The notes under the pieces were generated by a model. The model saw only the letters and a program-made list of their open reading frames with translations, did no database searches and had not been told where the DNA came from. Positions 52,042-61,094 of a stretch of 64,000 nucleotides of DNA are shown here, piece by piece. A program made the translations under genes and the position numbers. Source of the DNA: Paenibacillus solani. GTDB taxonomy: Bacteria > Bacillota > Bacilli > Paenibacillales > Paenibacillaceae. Position 1 is the stretch's first letter. Each line of letters starts with the position of its first letter. Location: NCBI RefSeq assembly GCF_001277345.1, contig NZ_LIUT01000003.1, positions 442,152-506,151 on the forward strand, written 5' to 3'.

Positions 52042-52587
52042 TTATGCTCCTCCTCCCAACAATCTGTCTTGTGTTGTTGCTGATATTTCATCAAACGTCA
52101 TGCCCTCCACTTCGGCTATCGTGAGATAACGAAGGGCGTAATCGATAGCTATATGCGCTGGCTTGATCTCCTCAATGGCAGATTTCAGATCCCCCAAATT
52201 CGGGGGAATACCAAACGTATCTCGAAAATGTATTGTCACTCTATACTCCGACGGCTGAACGGACACCTCAATACTGCCTCTATCGTAGGCTTGCGCTACG
52301 TTTTTGAGCATGCTGGCAGAAACTTTTCCGCTCCCCCGCATCTTCGAGATAATAACTGAGCGCCGCTGCTCGATCGGCTTGGATAGATTCACAGGAATAT
52401 TCAGGTCCTGCTCATACCGAGATAGCGTCCATGTAGCGGTTTCCGGATAATACTGATCCAATTGATCATCCAGCTCCTGCGTGAGCTTATCCAGTTCAGG
52501 CCCTTCGGCATCGGCAATAGCTTTCATTTCTCTAATATCATGATAAAAGGACGGCAGGTAACCCAGCCAAGCTTCGGCTTTACTCAT
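52042..52587 (-). CDS. xkdU: Baseplate protein, YmfQ/DUF2313 family (XkdU-like)
   Basis: The 181-residue protein has WTLSRYEQDLNIPVNLSKPIEQRRSVIISKMRGSGKVSASMLKNVAQAY and GIPPNLGDLKSAIEEIKPAHIAIDYALRYL, the marks of the DUF2313 (YmfQ/XkdU) family, corresponding to gpI of Mu-like tails. ATGA overlap with the upstream baseplate gene. It joins the J protein to the fibre. Confidence 0.9.
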   Translation of the reverse strand: MSKAEAWLGYLPSFYHDIREMKAIADAEGPELDKLTQELDDQLDQYYPETATWTLSRYEQDLNIPVNLSKPIEQRRSVIISKMRGSGKVSASMLKNVAQAYDRGSIEVSVQPSEYRVTIHFRDTFGIPPNLGDLKSAIEEIKPAHIAIDYALRYLTIAEVEGMTFDEISATTQDRLLGGGA

Positions 52588-53642
52588 CGGACCGTCACCG
52601 TCCCTAGGACAGCCACCGCTTCAGGTGCGATCGGAATGCTGTCCGTACCGCCGTTCACGGTCAGTACCTCGTAGTCGATAACTGCTGGAATATCCAAGAT
52701 CACGTTGGCAATCCGGTTATACCGGACCAATGGGTCGGACATAGCAAGGTCCCTGAGATACTGGCGAACACCTTGCTCAATGGAATTCTGTATTCCATCT
52801 ATCCCGGCTCCTTCCAGCAGTGTAACCTGTACTTCAATCTTTATAGGGACTTCAACCGCCCCCACCACGGTTACAACCGAGCCTACTGGAGCAGTTCCTT
52901 CCCCCATGCCATCCATGGTGGGATCGATATACTGCTGCACCGATTCCACTACAGAAGACGTAGGCGATCGCATCTCATTGTCAAGGAGTACGACCTTCAC
53001 TGTTCCCGGACCATCCCATAAAGGAAAAGCCTTGGCCTTACCAACCCCTGTTTTCTCCCTGGCCCACAGCTCATATTGATTTCGGTTCGCACTGGTCACG
53101 GGGCGGGAGATTTTCTCGCGATAACGCTCATATAACACTTCATCCGACTCGGTATCCTCACCAGGTACCCAGAGCTCCATTAGTTCCGCCTTAACCAACC
53201 CTTCGACGTATTCCAGCGGAAGCAGTGAACCAAATCGGCGATTGCCTTCTTTCCCGCTTGTTTCACATTCCAGAACATATTGCCCTGTATCCAGCCGGGT
53301 GATCACTTTGTAATTCAACGGATCCAATGAAAAACGGCTGCCCAATGGAACATCCACGGGAGAGCTGTTACTGCCTGAAAAATGTCCCAGAAGCTGCGCT
53401 TTTGTTGCCTTCTTTCGGATCAATCCCGACCAGGCAATACTTCGATCCAAAAATTCGCCCGTCGCCGTAGCCGCAAATTTCAGGTTCATGGAATACTCCA
53501 TTTCAACGTACATTTGGGCAAGTTCAGCTGCAGAGGGTGCCAGCGCATCATAGATAATACTGCCTTCCCTTTTATCCATGCCATCCGGTACTCTGCCCAG
53601 CATTCGATCCAGAATTAACTCATATGTTTGTTCCTCAACCAT
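52584..53642 (-). CDS. xkdT: Baseplate J protein (XkdT-like)
   Basis: A 352-residue baseplate-J family member: the fold start MLGRVPDGMDKREGSIIYDALAPSAAELAQMYVEME, the central ARxxTGVGKAKAFPLWDGPGTVKVVLLDNEM and the C-terminal half with DPLVRYNRIANVILDIPAVIDYEVLTVNG. Contractile tails use six copies as the wedge. It is homologous, but clearly divergent, to the J protein of the second cassette at 62.7-63.9 kb. Its start overlaps the preceding xkdS-like gene by 8 bases. Confidence 0.92.
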   Translation of the reverse strand: MVEEQTYELILDRMLGRVPDGMDKREGSIIYDALAPSAAELAQMYVEMEYSMNLKFAATATGEFLDRSIAWSGLIRKKATKAQLLGHFSGSNSSPVDVPLGSRFSLDPLNYKVITRLDTGQYVLECETSGKEGNRRFGSLLPLEYVEGLVKAELMELWVPGEDTESDEVLYERYREKISRPVTSANRNQYELWAREKTGVGKAKAFPLWDGPGTVKVVLLDNEMRSPTSSVVESVQQYIDPTMDGMGEGTAPVGSVVTVVGAVEVPIKIEVQVTLLEGAGIDGIQNSIEQGVRQYLRDLAMSDPLVRYNRIANVILDIPAVIDYEVLTVNGGTDSIPIAPEAVAVLGTVTVR

Positions 53643-54048
53643 CCTTCCTCACCTCCTCTGTCATATGGAAAGCCCCATATATGCTTCGAACGATATACTC
53701 GGCTAAAGCCTGTTCGCCTTTAAAAGTAATCTTCATATCATCTACCGATAAAATGCGGTCATCCTGCAGCAGTGCTTCCTTGATGTGCCGCTCAATTTCA
53801 GCGTAGGCCCATAAAGGATCACGCCCGATGACAGAATCCAGCTCTTGGCCATAGTTACTGCTGTAGATCAAATGCTCAAAACGACGAGTCTGAAGTATTT
53901 TTACAACAGCCTGTTTAACGGCCTCCAGACCATCAATGTAGCCGGCTATCGTTTTGTCTTTCAGATTTAGTTCATATGTCAAACTAGGCTGCTCCAGAGT
54001 CTCCATAATCTGACTGTCCGGTTGAAGCGTTCCACCTTGTGGGATCAT
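53635..54048 (-). CDS. xkdS: XkdS-like baseplate protein (DUF2634)
   Basis: The 137 residues include LNLKDKTIAGYIDGLEAVKQAVVKILQTRRFEHLIYSSNYGQELDSVIGRDPLWAYAEIERHIKEAL, the DUF2634 (XkdS) pattern. It corresponds to the wedge component W/gp25-like. The start overlaps the xkdR-like stop (ATGA). Confidence 0.9.
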   Translation of the reverse strand: MIPQGGTLQPDSQIMETLEQPSLTYELNLKDKTIAGYIDGLEAVKQAVVKILQTRRFEHLIYSSNYGQELDSVIGRDPLWAYAEIERHIKEALLQDDRILSVDDMKITFKGEQALAEYIVRSIYGAFHMTEEVRKDG

Positions 54049-54344
54049 GATGGCTTCACCAACCGATCCAGTATGAGATACGTCTGCCCGCCCTGGTAAC
54101 GAAGGAGCAGCACCGTATCTCCTGCCTTAAGTCCCTTTCGGATTACATACTCTACACCCTCAATGTACAGCTTGTATTCCATCAACATTTCCCCCATAAC
54201 TAAAAAATCCTCCGTAAGGCTAAAACGCTGATCTACGTTCACCTCAAGAGGATTTACAGATGTGACTGTGCCATACAGCACCGCCATGGGGTTTGTGCTT
54301 CCTACGGCGCTGAGACTGGCTTTTTTGATAATATCTAACATCAC
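54045..54344 (-). CDS. xkdR: XkdR-like protein (DUF2577)
   Basis: A 99-residue protein with VLYGTVTSVNPLEVNVDQRFSLTEDFLVMG and GLKAGDTVLLLRYQGGQTYLILDRL, an OB-fold-like pattern shared with DUF2577 proteins of PBSX-type tails. It starts 3 bases after xkdQ. Likely the spike/hub linker. Confidence 0.85.
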   Translation of the reverse strand: MMLDIIKKASLSAVGSTNPMAVLYGTVTSVNPLEVNVDQRFSLTEDFLVMGEMLMEYKLYIEGVEYVIRKGLKAGDTVLLLRYQGGQTYLILDRLVKPS

Positions 54345-54347
54345 TGC

Positions 54348-55313
54348 TCACACCACCTTCATATTCAGCGACATCGTATGCGTACCGTCCGAAAATTTAT
54401 GCGTGCACTCATCGATGAGATACGGCTTCAAGCCTTCTTCGGGAAGATTCACATAGATCGTATTTCCGGCACGAACCCGCAAATCCCCGATAGCATCTAT
54501 CGACAGTGTCCTCTGCTCCCTGTTCTTCAGCTCCAGCAAGTTCTGCGCTAATTGCTTCAATTGAGCAGGATTCATGTTCTCGTCAGCGACCTCATACAGC
54601 TGGAGGAGCCCCCATTGGGCGATGTTCTCCCCATGCTGGTATAAGTAGACATCTCTCTTCCCGGTTTCCTTGTTGTCCCGCACGACTTTGATGCGGTTGT
54701 ACGTCTCGTTGTCGATGCTTTTTTTATAAGAAAAATCCGTCATGAGGCTGTCTTCTCCTACCGCGAGCTTAAGCAGCATGTCATTAATGTTGGTTAACCT
54801 CAACTCACCGAAATGGTCATAAAACATAAAGTACTGCTTGGTCGCGATCAGCGTAGAATCTAAGGCCTTGCAAATAATATCGATCAGCTTCTTGTCTGCT
54901 TCCAGCATGGCAGGGATGGTATGGCCGGTATTGGCCAGCGTCCCGATTTTCAGATTGAAGTCCTTGGCAATCTTCTGGATGATATCCTCCACCTTGGCAT
55001 TCGTGAACCGGTAAGTATCGTTGCTGGACAAGTAGCGCAGCTGATCATAAGCCATCACCTTGACCTGGGCGTCCATGCCCCACTCCTTGGAAAAAACATA
55101 GCCGTAAAATAGGTCCTTATTATCCTTGCGAAAGCGCACAATGTCGCCATTTTCCACTTCGAATTCCTTGCTCTGCACAAGACCATCATTAACGTAGTTG
55201 ATATCCAGACTTGCCGGCTTTGCCTGACGGCTTGTTTTCCACGTGATGTCGGTTACGACCTGTCCCAGATCCCATACACTTCCGTTCTTGCGATCAATCA
55301 TCAGTTCGATCAT
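54348..55313 (-). CDS. xkdQ: XkdQ-like tail hub protein
   Basis: The 321-residue protein resembles the late control D/gp27-type hub: SLDINYVNDGLVQSKEFEVENGDIVRFRKDNKDLFYGYVF, then FTNAKVEDIIQKIAKDFNLKIG and QLAQNLLELKNREQRTLSIDAIGDLRVRAGNTIYVNLPEEGLKPYLIDECTHKFSDGTHTMSLNMKVV at the end, typical of XkdQ. It starts 12 bases after the xkdP-like gene. Confidence 0.88.
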   Translation of the reverse strand: MIELMIDRKNGSVWDLGQVVTDITWKTSRQAKPASLDINYVNDGLVQSKEFEVENGDIVRFRKDNKDLFYGYVFSKEWGMDAQVKVMAYDQLRYLSSNDTYRFTNAKVEDIIQKIAKDFNLKIGTLANTGHTIPAMLEADKKLIDIICKALDSTLIATKQYFMFYDHFGELRLTNINDMLLKLAVGEDSLMTDFSYKKSIDNETYNRIKVVRDNKETGKRDVYLYQHGENIAQWGLLQLYEVADENMNPAQLKQLAQNLLELKNREQRTLSIDAIGDLRVRAGNTIYVNLPEEGLKPYLIDECTHKFSDGTHTMSLNMKVV

Positions 55314-55325
55314 GGTTCCACCTCT

Positions 55326-56045
55326 TTAAGGAATCTTGAGAACCCGGCCGACGGCCAGCTTTCGGACCTCATGGTCCTTGATTCCATTCAGTTTTTGGAT
55401 CTCTGTATGACGCGAACCGTTTCCGAGCAGCTTTTGAGCAATGCTCCACAGGGTATCACCTTTAGCAATCGTATAGGAGGTTGGCTTTTTTCGGTCATCC
55501 GGCCTGTCTTTGGACTTTACCGCAGCAGCCTTTTCGTCCTTAACTGGCACTACCTTTCGTGCTCCGTAGAACACATAGCGTTTAAGTGTGATCGAGAACT
55601 CGATATCCTCTGGCGATCCCGGCATCGTGTTCCAGTTGAAGCTCTCAATGGAGGCCGCCATATTGATCCCAAAAGACTTCATAGCTCCTGCTCCATTTTG
55701 GCCGTCTGTACCGCTCATCGGATCGGGAACTAGCCCCGTCATCACAAAACGCACAGGTCTCCGGCTCTCCATCCAACCTTTTATGGTATTTACATAATCA
55801 ATCGGCAGCTTCAACTCCCCATCCGAGTCTAGATGAACAAAAGGATATACCCTGCCTGGAAAAAAGCTCTCAAACGAGATCTCCGTCAGCTTTGGATGCA
55901 GAATCGCATTCACTTCGCCAAGCCCCGCTACCGTATAGGATTTGCCCTCACCGCTATCCTTGACGTCAATGCGCTCAGGGTTCACTGGAAATCGAAAGAC
56001 CTCCTCCTGGTTATTGAAGCTCAGAAAAAATCCATAATCACTCAT
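55326..56045 (-). CDS. xkdP: XkdP-like tail protein with LysM domain
   Basis: The 239-residue product opens GFFLSFNNQEEVFRFPVNPERIDV, has a long insertion-tolerant middle and ends with a LysM domain (SYTIAKGDTLWSIAQKLLGNGSRHTEIQKLNG) that binds peptidoglycan. This is XkdP of PBSX. ATG at 56045 lies 2 bases after the tape-measure stop with GAGGGGG upstream; the frame also reads to 56132 without a start I trust. Confidence 0.9.
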   Translation of the reverse strand: MSDYGFFLSFNNQEEVFRFPVNPERIDVKDSGEGKSYTVAGLGEVNAILHPKLTEISFESFFPGRVYPFVHLDSDGELKLPIDYVNTIKGWMESRRPVRFVMTGLVPDPMSGTDGQNGAGAMKSFGINMAASIESFNWNTMPGSPEDIEFSITLKRYVFYGARKVVPVKDEKAAAVKSKDRPDDRKKPTSYTIAKGDTLWSIAQKLLGNGSRHTEIQKLNGIKDHEVRKLAVGRVLKIP

Positions 56046-56046
56046 G

Positions 56047-57930
56047 CTACAGATACACCCCCTCGGCACTGGACACAAACTGCTCCTCAAGCGTCCGGTT
56101 AATTCTCGACATGATCGTATCCAGATCAGCACCCGAATTAATATCTCCTGTCGTCATCTGCACGGTTGGCGTTAAAGTAATCATATTACTAATCGCATTC
56201 ACTTCCGCCAAGTCGCGCATAACCTTCAGATCCTCGCTCGCCACGTCTACCGAGTTATCCACTTTACCAATGGAATCGATGCTGCCGCCCGCAGGGGCTA
56301 CCGGAATTGGAGCTGTTGGCATTGTGGACACTGGTGGGGTTGAGGGTGTTTTTGGATAGGTAACATCGTATCCGGTTTTGCCGTTGTTAAACTCCTTCAG
56401 CAAGTCTTCGTTAGCGCTTGTGTCGATTTCGGGCATAAACTTTTTCTTCATCTCATCCATTGAAAAGTTTTCGATCGCTTCTTGGCCAACCTTCTTAGCC
56501 CCCGAATAATCGGCTTGGTACTCTATTAATGCAATCTGCTTCGCTTCAACGCCCAGGAGACCTGCAAAAAAGCCGCTGACTTTATTGATTGCATTCAATA
56601 TGCCATTAATGATATTTATGACCGTATTGACCGTATTCTGCGCCACGTCCACGATAAAGCCAAATGCATTGCTGAATGCTTGCTTCAGTCCTTGACTGGC
56701 CGACATTAAAGTTAAAATAACGGTAACAATCACAATGATCAACGAAATGATCCTCATAAACGGATTCGCATTCATCACAGCCCACAATCCTTTAAATGCT
56801 GTGGACAGGAACTGAACTCCAGCTGAGAATAGCAACGAGATCACATTCCCAATTGCAAAAATGCTGAGCAACAATAAAATGCCTCCGATTAACGGAAACA
56901 GCACAAATCCAACGGATGAAATCGCATTTTTAACAAATTCCCAAGCTGGAGGCACAATCTCTGCAATCCATAAAAATAACTGGGCTACAAAAGATAAACC
57001 CATGGTAATAATTTGAATGAACAAATCAAAGGTCCCTGTCTCAAAAGCAGAATTAAGCATATCCAGTATGGGCGTAAGTGAAGCGAGTGCTCCACTCCCC
57101 ATCTCGGCAAAAGAGCCATTAATATGTCCAATAAGCTCCTGCCATTTGTTTACCGGAGTATCCAGCATGGTGTTTAGACCTTCTTGAGTCATTCCTGACT
57201 TCTGAAGAAGCTGATCCATGGAACCCAAGAATGATTCGAAGTTGCCTTGGGATGCCTGGATTTCACTATTAAATGCATCCATTTGAATATCAGGAATATT
57301 GAAATCCTTCGCCAGGCTGTCCGTGTCACCCCTCATAGCACTCATAATGGCAGCTGTTGCATCAGAAGTGCTTTTTCCGCCCGGTGACAATTTGCTCAGG
57401 CGTGCTGCAAAGTTGTTGAGCTCCGCTATCTGATCAGAGTTTTTTGTCATTGACATAAATGTTAAAGCATTCTGCATTGTTTCTTTAACATCCATGCCCG
57501 CGTTAAGCGCGTCCTGTCTAAACTTCTCAAACATGGCGGCGCCCACCTCAGGATTGCCTACTCTAACTTTCATCAAATCTTTGAGAGATTCTTCTTCAGC
57601 TGCTGGCACAATTGTCATTTTCGCAACAAATTTTAGTGTACTTTGTATCTTCTTCAGCCCGGCAAACACTTTGCTTAAATGGTTTGCCTCCTGAGTACCT
57701 TCTTGAATGGTTTCATTCAAATTTTGCTGCTCAGCCGCAGCGTTTTGAATCTCAATACTCGTGTTATTAATATGATTCTGCATCATCACAACCTGCACGT
57801 TGACCTGGTTAAAATTATTCAAAATCTTTGTAAACCCAGATAGGGCCGGTGCTAAGTTAGGTTCAAACACTACAGGCTGAACCATAGTTTGACTTGGGAC
57901 TAGTGCTGCAGCATTTCCTATTTCCGCCAT
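56047..57930 (-). CDS. xkdO: Tail tape measure protein (short)
   Basis: The 627-residue protein is helical, with central hydrophobic segments (about 300-420, e.g. LFLWIAEIVPP, VLFPLIGGILLLLSIFAIGNV) and an N-terminal TMP-like domain (LKDLMKVRVGNPEVGAAMFEKFRQDALNAGMDVKETMQNALTFMS). It lies between the chaperone genes and xkdP, the place of xkdO. Tape length sets tail length; at about 1.5 angstrom per residue this would give a tail near 0.1 micrometre. Confidence 0.85.
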   Translation of the reverse strand: MAEIGNAAALVPSQTMVQPVVFEPNLAPALSGFTKILNNFNQVNVQVVMMQNHINNTSIEIQNAAAEQQNLNETIQEGTQEANHLSKVFAGLKKIQSTLKFVAKMTIVPAAEEESLKDLMKVRVGNPEVGAAMFEKFRQDALNAGMDVKETMQNALTFMSMTKNSDQIAELNNFAARLSKLSPGGKSTSDATAAIMSAMRGDTDSLAKDFNIPDIQMDAFNSEIQASQGNFESFLGSMDQLLQKSGMTQEGLNTMLDTPVNKWQELIGHINGSFAEMGSGALASLTPILDMLNSAFETGTFDLFIQIITMGLSFVAQLFLWIAEIVPPAWEFVKNAISSVGFVLFPLIGGILLLLSIFAIGNVISLLFSAGVQFLSTAFKGLWAVMNANPFMRIISLIIVIVTVILTLMSASQGLKQAFSNAFGFIVDVAQNTVNTVINIINGILNAINKVSGFFAGLLGVEAKQIALIEYQADYSGAKKVGQEAIENFSMDEMKKKFMPEIDTSANEDLLKEFNNGKTGYDVTYPKTPSTPPVSTMPTAPIPVAPAGGSIDSIGKVDNSVDVASEDLKVMRDLAEVNAISNMITLTPTVQMTTGDINSGADLDTIMSRINRTLEEQFVSSAEGVYL

Positions 57931-57957
57931 TCCTTCACCCCCTTCTTCTACAACCTA

Positions 57958-58547
57958 TCACCGCTTCCGTACCCGCTCACGCTTCTCCTTCTCCACCCGC
58001 ATTGAGATCATGGCATAGATGGCGGCCCGTTCCCGGGCCGACATCGCCATAAGTTGGTGAGGAAGGATGTGCAGTTCATGGAGGGCGTAGTACGCATAGT
58101 TCGCATCACCGTCGCCCTCTTTGATTAGTTTTTTACTTCATCCACCAGCTCGTTCATATCTCGGTCAAAACCGTTTAGGGCTTGTACCTGCTCGCCAAGT
58201 GCGGCGAACTCACCGGGCAGCAGCATTTTGCGGAGCAGAGATTCTGCACCGAGTACGCCGTAGGATTTTTGCAGCTCGCTATTTTTCAAATCCGGGAAGA
58301 TAACACTCGATACCATCAGCTTCGCCATATAGTCATTCGGGTCAATTTCTGGCGTGAATAAGCCATTCTTTCCCTTGACCTTGCGGGTAGCCGCTTTGCG
58401 GCACTCCTGATTCTCCTCCTCGGTGATGCTGCGCAGTTTCCAAGGCACAGGCCTTCCTTCAGCATCCTTGAAACGAACAGACACCACGAATTCCTCCGTG
58501 ATCTCCGCAGATGACTGTCCAGCAAAAAACATACTAAAATCGCTCAT
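57958..58547 (-). CDS. Tail assembly chaperone, -1 frameshift product
   Basis: If the ribosome slips by -1 at A AAA AAC (58134-58128), the XkdN-like protein loses its last residue and gains 56 more, reading LIKEGDGDANYAYYALHELH to RKR and stopping at 57958. The added part has no start codon or ribosome site of its own. The result, about 196 residues, is the GT-type chaperone of contractile and siphoviral tails, made as a minor product beside the shorter G form. Confidence 0.75.
58125..58547 (-). CDS. xkdN: Tail assembly chaperone, XkdN-like (unshifted)
   Basis: A 140-residue protein between tube and tape measure: EEFVVSVRFKDAEGRPVPWKLRSITEEENQECRKAATRKVKGKNG, an XkdN/gpG type pattern. GGAAGGA precedes the ATG at 58547. 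It ends with the codons GTA AAA AAC TAA, a perfect slip site directly before the stop. Confidence 0.88.
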   Translation of the reverse strand: MSDFSMFFAGQSSAEITEEFVVSVRFKDAEGRPVPWKLRSITEEENQECRKAATRKVKGKNGLFTPEIDPNDYMAKLMVSSVIFPDLKNSELQKSYGVLGAESLLRKMLLPGEFAALGEQVQALNGFDRDMNELVDEVKN

Positions 58548-58575
58548 ATTCCTTCCTCCTCATATATGTTCAGTA

Positions 58576-59034
58576 TTAGGCCAATGGGGTAAACGGTGTC
58601 TCAATCCGCACATTCTCAAACGTGAAGGCTACTTCTTCTTCCAGCGCCTCTGCTTCGGTGTCGAGGGAAGCCATGATTACACTATCCAGATTGACCCCTT
58701 CCAAAATCACCGTCTGACGTCCCGTGGCCGAACCCGGATCCTCATTACGCACCTCAATCATGAAGTAGACGTCTTTACCGGTCTGAATGTATTCCATCAT
58801 CAACTCTCGGAAGAGCGTGGTTACATAGTAAATGGTCATCGTGCCGCTGCCCTTCCAGCCAATGGCCTTATGCTGTACAGCGCGTTGCCCCATCGTTTTC
58901 AGCTCTGCTTTTTCTTTTTCCACCGTGGCTTCCAGTGTTTTAATGTAGAACATTTCCTCCATACGTTCGCCAATTTTGACGAATGCCTTACCCTCTTGTC
59001 CGGAAATCGTGTCATTTGCCCGCAAAAATGCCAT
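58576..59034 (-). CDS. xkdM: Tail tube protein (XkdM-like)
   Basis: The 152 residues show MAFLRANDTISGQEGKAFVKIGERMEEMFYIKTLEATVEKEKAELKTMGQRA, KGSGTMTIYYVTTLFRELMMEYIQTGKD and LEEEVAFTFENVRIETPFTP, the XkdM pattern of contractile-tail tube proteins. Starts 1 base after the sheath gene ends. Confidence 0.9.
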   Translation of the reverse strand: MAFLRANDTISGQEGKAFVKIGERMEEMFYIKTLEATVEKEKAELKTMGQRAVQHKAIGWKGSGTMTIYYVTTLFRELMMEYIQTGKDVYFMIEVRNEDPGSATGRQTVILEGVNLDSVIMASLDTEAEALEEEVAFTFENVRIETPFTPLA

Positions 59035-59035
59035 C

Positions 59036-60355
59036 TTAGACCACCTTCACTTTCATATATACTTTTTCAATTGCATCCACTGGCTGTACCTTGATATCCA
59101 CAAACAGCACATCACCTTCTGTACCCGGCGTCACCACAATATCTCCGTTCGCATCGAAGTTTTGAATCGCCCCAATATTCTGCAGAGATGCAAAATACGC
59201 CGCACACTCTGCCCAGAATAGCGTCCGGCCATCTACATTGTTATCTACCTTGCCGATATAGGACTTCTCAAAAATCAGCTTCAAATCATTAGCGATGCCA
59301 TCCAGCACGCGAACCACACGGTTTTTGGAAAAATGCCGCGCTTTGGCCGGCTCAATCGAGGTAAAGCTATTAATATCTTGCTCCACCACGGCCTTGCCTC
59401 CACTGTAGTTGAACAGAAACTCGCCTTTCGTGAGCGCCTCTTCAATCTCGGTGTGGCTCAGGCGAACATCGGTATCCACCGCTTCATCGTAAGCCGCATA
59501 CGTAAGGGATTCGTTAACAGCGGCCGCAGCCGTAGCGCCAGTTACCCAAGCAACTGCCTTCACCTTGTCCACAACGGTGCCGTCGGTGAGAACGACGCCA
59601 TTTTTCACACTAATAACTCCTTCATAATCCGCAGCGGAATAATCAGACAGCACAGCTTGTACCTTCTTACCTTCTTGCTCACGAAGGCGCTTGACGAATG
59701 CTGTATATAGGGACTTAAGCGTTGGGTCAGCCGACAACAGACCTACGGTCTGGAAATCCTGAACCTCAAGCGCAGCAAGGAAATCTACATGCTCTTGGTT
59801 CGTTACAGTGCCATTGGCACCGCCTGTCAGAGCGAATCCTGCTGTTGCTGCTAAATCACCCGTATCCGGCGCGAAGGTTACATACAAATTCGGTTCCAGT
59901 TCTGCTGCACTACCTACAAGCTGCTTGTCTACGATTTTTCCGCTCAACAGGGTGCTAACCACGAATTTACCGGGATCATCCACCGCGTTCTCAACAACGA
60001 TCTGGAGATCGTTACCACGTTCGCCGCCGTAAAGAGCAGTTACTTTCAGTCCGGCAACAGAACCTGCAGCTTGCGTGCCGCTATTTAAACGATACAGCAG
60101 TAGTGTTCCTACACGCTTAAGCACTTCTTTTACTGCGAGCAGTTTTGGCGATGTGACATCATAACCCAGCACCTCAACCAGATTGGTGCCTGGTTTGATC
60201 GTCAGAATTCTATTTGGCTCGCCCCATGAAAGAGATAAGCCCAGCGCCGCAGTCCCCCTTTCACCTACGCGCCCGATCGGCTGCTCTTGCGATGAAATTT
60301 GGGTGTATACCCCTGGTCTTACTTTATTGGGTGTTGTCCATGTTCCTCCGGCCAT
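59036..60355 (-). CDS. xkdK: Contractile tail sheath protein (XkdK-like)
   Basis: A 439-residue sheath subunit. It starts GTWTTPNKVRPGVYTQISSQEQPIGRVGERGTAALGLSLSWGEPNRIL, has a variable domain and ends RVLDGIANDLKLIFEKSYIGKVDNNVDGRTLFWAECAAYFASLQNIGAI, the conserved C-terminal half of phage sheath proteins. A sheath gene shows that the tail is of the contractile (myovirus/PBSX) kind. ATG at 60355 follows AAGGAGG, which is part of the previous gene. Confidence 0.94.
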   Translation of the reverse strand: MAGGTWTTPNKVRPGVYTQISSQEQPIGRVGERGTAALGLSLSWGEPNRILTIKPGTNLVEVLGYDVTSPKLLAVKEVLKRVGTLLLYRLNSGTQAAGSVAGLKVTALYGGERGNDLQIVVENAVDDPGKFVVSTLLSGKIVDKQLVGSAAELEPNLYVTFAPDTGDLAATAGFALTGGANGTVTNQEHVDFLAALEVQDFQTVGLLSADPTLKSLYTAFVKRLREQEGKKVQAVLSDYSAADYEGVISVKNGVVLTDGTVVDKVKAVAWVTGATAAAAVNESLTYAAYDEAVDTDVRLSHTEIEEALTKGEFLFNYSGGKAVVEQDINSFTSIEPAKARHFSKNRVVRVLDGIANDLKLIFEKSYIGKVDNNVDGRTLFWAECAAYFASLQNIGAIQNFDANGDIVVTPGTEGDVLFVDIKVQPVDAIEKVYMKVKVV

Positions 60356-60356
60356 T

Positions 60357-60530
60357 TTAGATGACCTCCTTTTTCAAAAATGTGGTGAGTTGCTCTTTCG
60401 CTTGTTGAACGGTGTACGTTTTGCCCTCTTCGAGAATGGCGCTCAGCACATCCTTCTCACGATTACTGAATTGATTGGATTGTGCCAGCTGTTGCTTGTT
60501 GAATGCCGGTGCTGTTTCTTTTTTACTCAT
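60357..60530 (-). CDS. Small phage protein between tail terminator and sheath
   Basis: A 57-residue frame MSKKETAPAFNKQQLAQSNQ followed by FSNREKDVLSAILEEGKTYT. It overlaps the upstream gene stop as ATGA and ends two bases before the sheath ATG. It resembles the tiny gene that precedes the sheath gene in PBSX (xkzA position). Hydrophilic, with an N-terminal helical part. It is too short for many gene finders. Confidence 0.7.
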   Translation of the reverse strand: MSKKETAPAFNKQQLAQSNQFSNREKDVLSAILEEGKTYTVQQAKEQLTTFLKKEVI

Positions 60531-60964
60531 TTCAATTCGCCTCCCTGTTTCAATGTCTTCATCTTCATATCTGTTTCTTCTTGATCCGTTGTCATCTGAA
60601 TGATATACTCTGCGCGAAAATATCCCTCTCCTGTTTCCCCTTCACTCCCCGTTGGCCGCTCCCACGCCACTGATGAGGCGCGGCAAGGCCGGCCATCAAC
60701 CTCTAGTGAAGTCAACGATTCAAGCATCTCGTCCATGATCGTCGCCACTGGCTTCCCCTCCACTGTCACGTAAGAGATGCGGAAACGAAAACGAGCCGCA
60801 TATCGATTGGTCGATATCGGCTCGAGTTCGGCTAGGGTTAGCTCGGTATGGAAGTATGGGGGTGGTGGTGCTGTATCATCCTTCTCTCTGGAACAGAGAA
60901 GGATGTCAGGGAAGGAACTTGTGAGCTTGGCTGTTAGAGCATAGTTAATTTGTAGGATTGTCAT
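60527..60964 (-). CDS. Tail terminator-like protein (XkdJ position)
   Basis: The 145-residue protein has TILQINYALTAKLTSSFPDILLCSREKD and FHTELTLAELEPISTNRYAARFRFRISYVTVEGK, the general shape of small tail-completion proteins of the same element class (minor tail protein/DUF6838-like). The ATG at 60964 follows AAAGGA; the open frame further up has no ribosome site. Its position just before the sheath gene is that of PBSX xkdJ. Named by position and shape. Confidence 0.65.
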   Translation of the reverse strand: MTILQINYALTAKLTSSFPDILLCSREKDDTAPPPPYFHTELTLAELEPISTNRYAARFRFRISYVTVEGKPVATIMDEMLESLTSLEVDGRPCRASSVAWERPTGSEGETGEGYFRAEYIIQMTTDQEETDMKMKTLKQGGELK

Positions 60965-61094
60965 GAGTGTTCCTTTCTGTATTTGGTAGAATCTTCCCAA
61001 AGAGAACTGTTAACGCTTTAGTGTAGATATATTGAGAGAACAGATGCTCATATTGGAGCGTAAATTGATTGCTAGTTATAAAATAAAAGTCGAC

